From positions 1 through 15,908 of the forward strand of contig JAQICW010000522.1 of the NCBI GenBank assembly GCA_027858355.1: DNA of 15,908 nucleotides. Reading direction: 5' to 3'. Position 1 is the stretch's first letter, and the number at the start of each line of letters is the position of its first letter. The translations under genes and the position numbers were made by a program. The notes beneath the pieces are model-generated. The model saw only the letters and a list, made by a program, of their open reading frames with translations. It ran no database searches and had not been told where the DNA came from. The stretch is from Desulfobacula sp. (GTDB lineage Bacteria > Desulfobacterota > Desulfobacteria > Desulfobacterales > Desulfobacteraceae). Shown piece by piece: positions 13,785-15,908 of the stretch.

Positions 13785-14885
13785 TTGTCTTCTCCTTTGA
13801 GAATATCAAACAATTGCAGGGTGTTGGCCAGGTTCAGCGGGTTAACACCCTGCAACCCGTCACTGGGAAGGATAATCAGGTCCAGGCCCTTATAGACTTT
13901 TGCTATTTTCAAGGCCACCATGCGGTCGGAACCGATTCCTTTCAGGGCATCGTTTCTCAGGCTCACCCGCTCTGCCTCGGCAAGCTTGACCAGAAGGTCG
14001 GCATTGGCTTTTATACTGCGGACATAAAAGTCTTTTTCTGCAATCTTTTTTGTAACATAGGCCTTGCCCTTTTCAATTTCTACGGCAGAAATGACCATGC
14101 CTTCCTGGACGATCTTTTTGAGTTCAGCCTCTTCTCTGGCTGCCCGGGCCTCTGCCTGGTTGGTAAAGACCATCTGGTCCTGGAGTTTTTTTTCTTCAAT
14201 ATTCTTCTGGATTTCCGGGCTGTATTTAAAATAGCGAACCAGTACCTCATCCACCACTATCCCTTTGGGGTTTAATTCCCGGTTGAGCTGGTCTTTCGCC
14301 TCTTCGGCTTTTTTAACCCGCATGGGGCTGTTATAGAATTCTTCAGTGGTCAGTTTTCCCAGGGTCTCTTTTAAGGCAGGCTCGGCTTTGGGGATAATGC
14401 CGTTGTCTTCATACAGAGTGCCGGGCCCAATGGTGGTAAAAACAAGATACGGGTCTTTGATGTGGTAGAGCATGGAAACATCCACATCCACAAAAAATCC
14501 GTCCGAGGTCTGGATATGGGCGGCCCTGTCTTTTCTGGCCCCCCCCTGCTGCGGTTTCAGGGGAATTGGTCAATTCCAGCACCTGGATTCCCCTGGGCAG
14601 AAGGTAGATCTGCTGGAGCCCGAAGGGCAGGACAAAGGCGAGACCGGCGCCATAGCTGTCTTTTTGAACCCCGCGGTCCATACCGATCCTGACTACCTTG
14701 ATCCCGTATTCATAGGGATGAACATAAACAAAAAACGAATTATAACAGACATACACCAACACTGCCAAGGCAACCAGGAGGCTAACTCCCATGCCGGGTC
14801 TGAATTTAATCGAAGAAAAACTGAGCCGCTCTTTTAGCTTGCTGAAATATTGTCCTATGTCATCAATTGGGTTATTGGAGTACAT
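13781..14885 (-). pseudogene. Membrane SPFH-domain protein gene, frameshifted at a G8 tract
   Basis: The first frame (14885 to about 14546) encodes a cytoplasmic leader, one transmembrane helix (VSLLVALAVLVYVCYNSFF, about 34-52) and the start of an SPFH domain (HPYEYGIKVVRIG, GLAFVLPFG, VLELTNSP). The second frame (about 14540 to 13781) continues it: ARKDRAAHIQTSDGFFVDV, the rest of SPFH (GKLTTEEFYNSP, NPKGIVVDEVLVRYF) and the coiled coil. The switch is at eight consecutive G (8 C on the plus strand, 14539-14546). Seven would give one continuous protein of about 367 residues reading ETAAGGARKDR. No strong ribosome site precedes ATG 14885. It is the first gene of the SPFH-GGDEF cluster and its partner overlaps it by 4 bases. 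Sequencing error, mutation or slippage are all possible. Confidence 0.85.
14539..14546. repeat. C8/G8 homopolymer that breaks the SPFH frame
   Basis: Eight C on the plus strand; on the coding strand GCAGCA is followed by eight G. A seven-base tract restores a single SPFH frame. Such tracts are hot spots for polymerase slippage and for base-calling errors. Confidence 0.85.
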
Positions 14886-14951
14886 CTTATAGCCGTCTAA
14901 ATCCAGGAAACAAATTTTTAAAACTCTGCTAAAATGTGATCTAATTTTTTG

Positions 14952-15276
14952 TTATGCCCTTGAGGTTGACATAATAACTTCATAATCTCTACCCCCATAG
15001 AATATATTTAGAATCCTAATCGCCTGCAGGTCTTCATCAACGACAAAAGCTACAACGGTTTTTTTTATTGAGGGGATAGATTCTTAAATCATTCATTAAG
15101 TCGTTGCGTTGCTGCCCTCTTAGAGGTGTCGTTTCTAACTTCTGACATTTGAGTCTAGGCTTTTCAATGTATGCCCAAGCTCTTTCAGGAAAGCCACTTT
15201 GCGCTGAAATATATTCATAGATATGTTCAAGGTCTTTGATTGCATCCGGCATCAAATAGACTTTATATGTTTTCAT
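14952..15276 (-). pseudogene. parE: ParE/RelE-type toxin gene, frameshifted at an A8 tract
   Basis: The N-terminal part reads YKVYLMPDAIKDLEHIYEYI and then LETTPLRGQQRNDL, typical of the RelE/ParE toxin fold. The printed frame ends early as NKKNRCSFCR at 15037. Using seven instead of eight A (T8 on the plus strand, 15059-15066) the frame continues KTVVAFVVDEDLQAIRIL, NIFYGGRDYEVIM, the usual C-terminus of the family, to TAA at 14952. The start ATG (15276) overlaps the last base of the antitoxin stop. Either the toxin is inactivated, which is common in decaying modules, or the extra A is a sequencing error. A family name beyond ParE-like is not certain. Confidence 0.78.
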
Positions 15277-15557
15277 TAGACTTCTTTCTTTACCCGTTGT
15301 TGGTGTAGCTCCTCGATGATTTTAAAAGCTGTATTAAACGGCACAGGTTCACCGCTTCGCTCTGAATGTGCCAGGCGTTCACGGATTAAAGAAATTCTTG
15401 CTTTGTACTCTTCTTCTCTTTTCTGCCAGATTCTCATGGCTTCCCTTATTAGTTCACTCGTTGAACCATAGGTGCCTGAGCTAACCTCTTTTTTGATAGA
15501 GGCCAGCATATCGGGCGGCAAAGTGATTGTAATTCTTTCGGCTTTTTCTTGCTGCAT
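15276..15557 (-). CDS. parD: ParD-type ribbon-helix-helix antitoxin
   Basis: This 93-residue protein has an N-terminal ribbon-helix-helix DNA-binding domain (RITITLPPDMLASIKKEV, then STSELIREAMRIWQKRE). A charged helical C-terminus follows, of the kind that wraps the cognate toxin. It neutralises the ParE-like product encoded just downstream and represses its own promoter (family knowledge). I choose ATG at 15557, 6 bases after GGAGGG; an in-frame ATG at 15590 lies within the promoter palindrome and cannot be the start. Antitoxin-first order with a one-base overlap is standard for type II modules. Confidence 0.85.
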   Translation of the reverse strand: MQQEKAERITITLPPDMLASIKKEVSSGTYGSTSELIREAMRIWQKREEEYKARISLIRERLAHSERSGEPVPFNTAFKIIEELHQQRVKKEV

Positions 15558-15574
15558 ATATGACCCTCCGTAAA

Positions 15575-15593
15575 AGTATGATTTAATCATACT
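15575..15593. promoter_or_regulatory. Palindromic operator of the parDE-like module
   Basis: AGTATGAT, a 3-base spacer (TTA) and ATCATACT form a perfect 8-bp inverted repeat. It covers the -10 element of the promoter facing the antitoxin gene, which suits autorepression by a dimeric ribbon-helix-helix protein. Confidence 0.7.
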
Positions 15594-15614
15594 CTTTTAA
15601 AAAGCGAGAGTCAA
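15586..15614 (-). promoter_or_regulatory. Sigma-70 promoter of the toxin-antitoxin operon
   Basis: On the minus strand, TTGACT (15609-15614) is followed by 17 bases and TATGAT (15586-15591). Both hexamers are close to consensus and the spacing is ideal. The -10 lies inside the operator palindrome. Confidence 0.72.
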
Positions 15615-15648
15615 TTGAGCTCCAGATTAAGAATTGCTGTATAATGTC

Positions 15649-15677
15649 TTGACAACTTGACAAATACAATCTACTAT
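15649..15677 (+). promoter_or_regulatory. Sigma-70 promoter of the GntR-family gene
   Basis: TTGACA (15649-15654), 17 bases, then TACTAT (15672-15677). It lies about 36 bases before the start codon. The -35 is part of a tandem CTTGACAA repeat (15648-15655 and 15656-15663). Confidence 0.55.
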
Positions 15678-15712
15678 CCTTCCCATTGATATTAATGGCA
15701 AAGGAATCGAAC

Positions 15713-15908
15713 ATGCTCAATCCCCAGTCACCCATACCCTTGTATCACCAGCTTGCAGACATTATTATGGAATGGATCCAGTCCGGCATATATGCCCCCG
15801 GCCAGATGATCCCCTCTGAAACAGGTCTTGCCAAAAAATATGGAATCGGCAGGCCCACTGTTCGCCAGGCCATGGACACCCTGGTACAAAAAGGGCTGAT
15901 CCAGCGGA
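15713..15908 (+). CDS. GntR-family transcriptional regulator, N-terminal part
   Basis: The frame reads NPQSPIPLYHQLADIIMEWI, then AGQ/PGQ-type turn APGQMIPSE, then LAKKYGIGRPTVRQAMDTL and VQKGLIQR. This is the classic GntR winged helix-turn-helix. The gene runs off the window after 65 codons, so the effector domain (FadR, HutC or other) cannot be named; the PLY-x-QL opening and IPSE are common in the HutC/UTRA group. AAGGA lies 7 bases before ATG. It is divergent from the toxin-antitoxin operon and the only clear plus-strand gene. Confidence 0.88.
   Translation, partial: MLNPQSPIPLYHQLADIIMEWIQSGIYAPGQMIPSETGLAKKYGIGRPTVRQAMDTLVQKGLIQR

Noticed and set aside
12681..13895. A 404-codon plus-strand open frame
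   Set aside because: It lies antisense to the SPFH lipoprotein gene, whose family motifs, lipobox and coupled start are clear. The plus-strand product is Gly/Phe/Ile-rich without domains, a typical shadow of a codon-biased gene.
13814..14275. A 153-codon plus-strand open frame
   Set aside because: Antisense to the coiled-coil region of the membrane SPFH gene; its Phe/Leu-rich product mirrors Lys/Glu codons of the real gene.
1..15908. CRISPR array, tRNA, rRNA, integrase or prophage genes
   Set aside because: I saw no regularly spaced repeats, no tRNA-like cloverleaf and no recombinase; the only mobile element recognised is the ISL3 copy.

Overview
This window looks like a piece of the chromosome of a Gram-negative, probably anaerobic, Desulfobacterota-type bacterium. 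The basis is the style of the envelope proteins: BON, PRC-barrel and VWA/OmpA lipoproteins, LpxR, and an SPFH pair. No rRNA, tRNA or core metabolic gene is present to fix the taxon, so this is an inference. Apart from a partial gene at the right edge, every supported gene lies on the minus strand.

Layout, right to left (the direction of transcription). (a) 15713-15908: start of a GntR-family regulator (+), divergent from a ParD/ParE-type toxin-antitoxin pair (14952-15557) whose promoter overlaps a palindromic operator. The toxin frame is broken at an A8 tract. (b) 14885 down to 10949: a probable operon of a membrane SPFH protein (frameshifted at a G8 tract), an SPFH lipoprotein, a diguanylate cyclase with a ferritin/rubrerythrin-like N-terminus, an unknown 100-aa protein, a 31-aa ORF and a SHOCT membrane protein, followed by a remnant of a cardiolipin-synthase-like C-terminus. 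(c) 10268 down to 7009: a double PRC-barrel protein carrying an in-frame TAG, a small helical protein carrying an in-frame TAA, two tandem three-BON periplasmic proteins and a small two-helix membrane protein. (d) 6943-5484: an unknown 101-aa protein, a 33-aa single-helix membrane protein and an LpxR-type lipid A 3'-O-deacylase. (e) 5354-2428: a VWA/OmpA-like gene destroyed by an ISL3-family insertion with clean inverted repeats and an 8-bp target duplication, and also by independent frameshifts. (f) 2101-618: a BON lipoprotein and an intact VWA-OmpA lipoprotein. The left 617 bases hold no gene I can defend.

The most interesting signal is regulatory. The PRC-barrel gene and the distant BON-VWA/OmpA operon both have a sigma-54 type -24/-12 element, and both have a pair of GGTCA(CA)TAT repeats about 100 bp upstream, spaced 17-18 bp apart. 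That is the geometry expected of one enhancer-binding protein controlling both, and suggests a sigma-54 envelope-stress regulon (inference). The second theme is gene decay: one IS insertion, two in-frame stops, two homopolymer frameshifts, several frameshifts in the IS-hit gene and one truncated gene. The two homopolymer cases could be sequencing errors or slippage; the others are harder to explain as errors.
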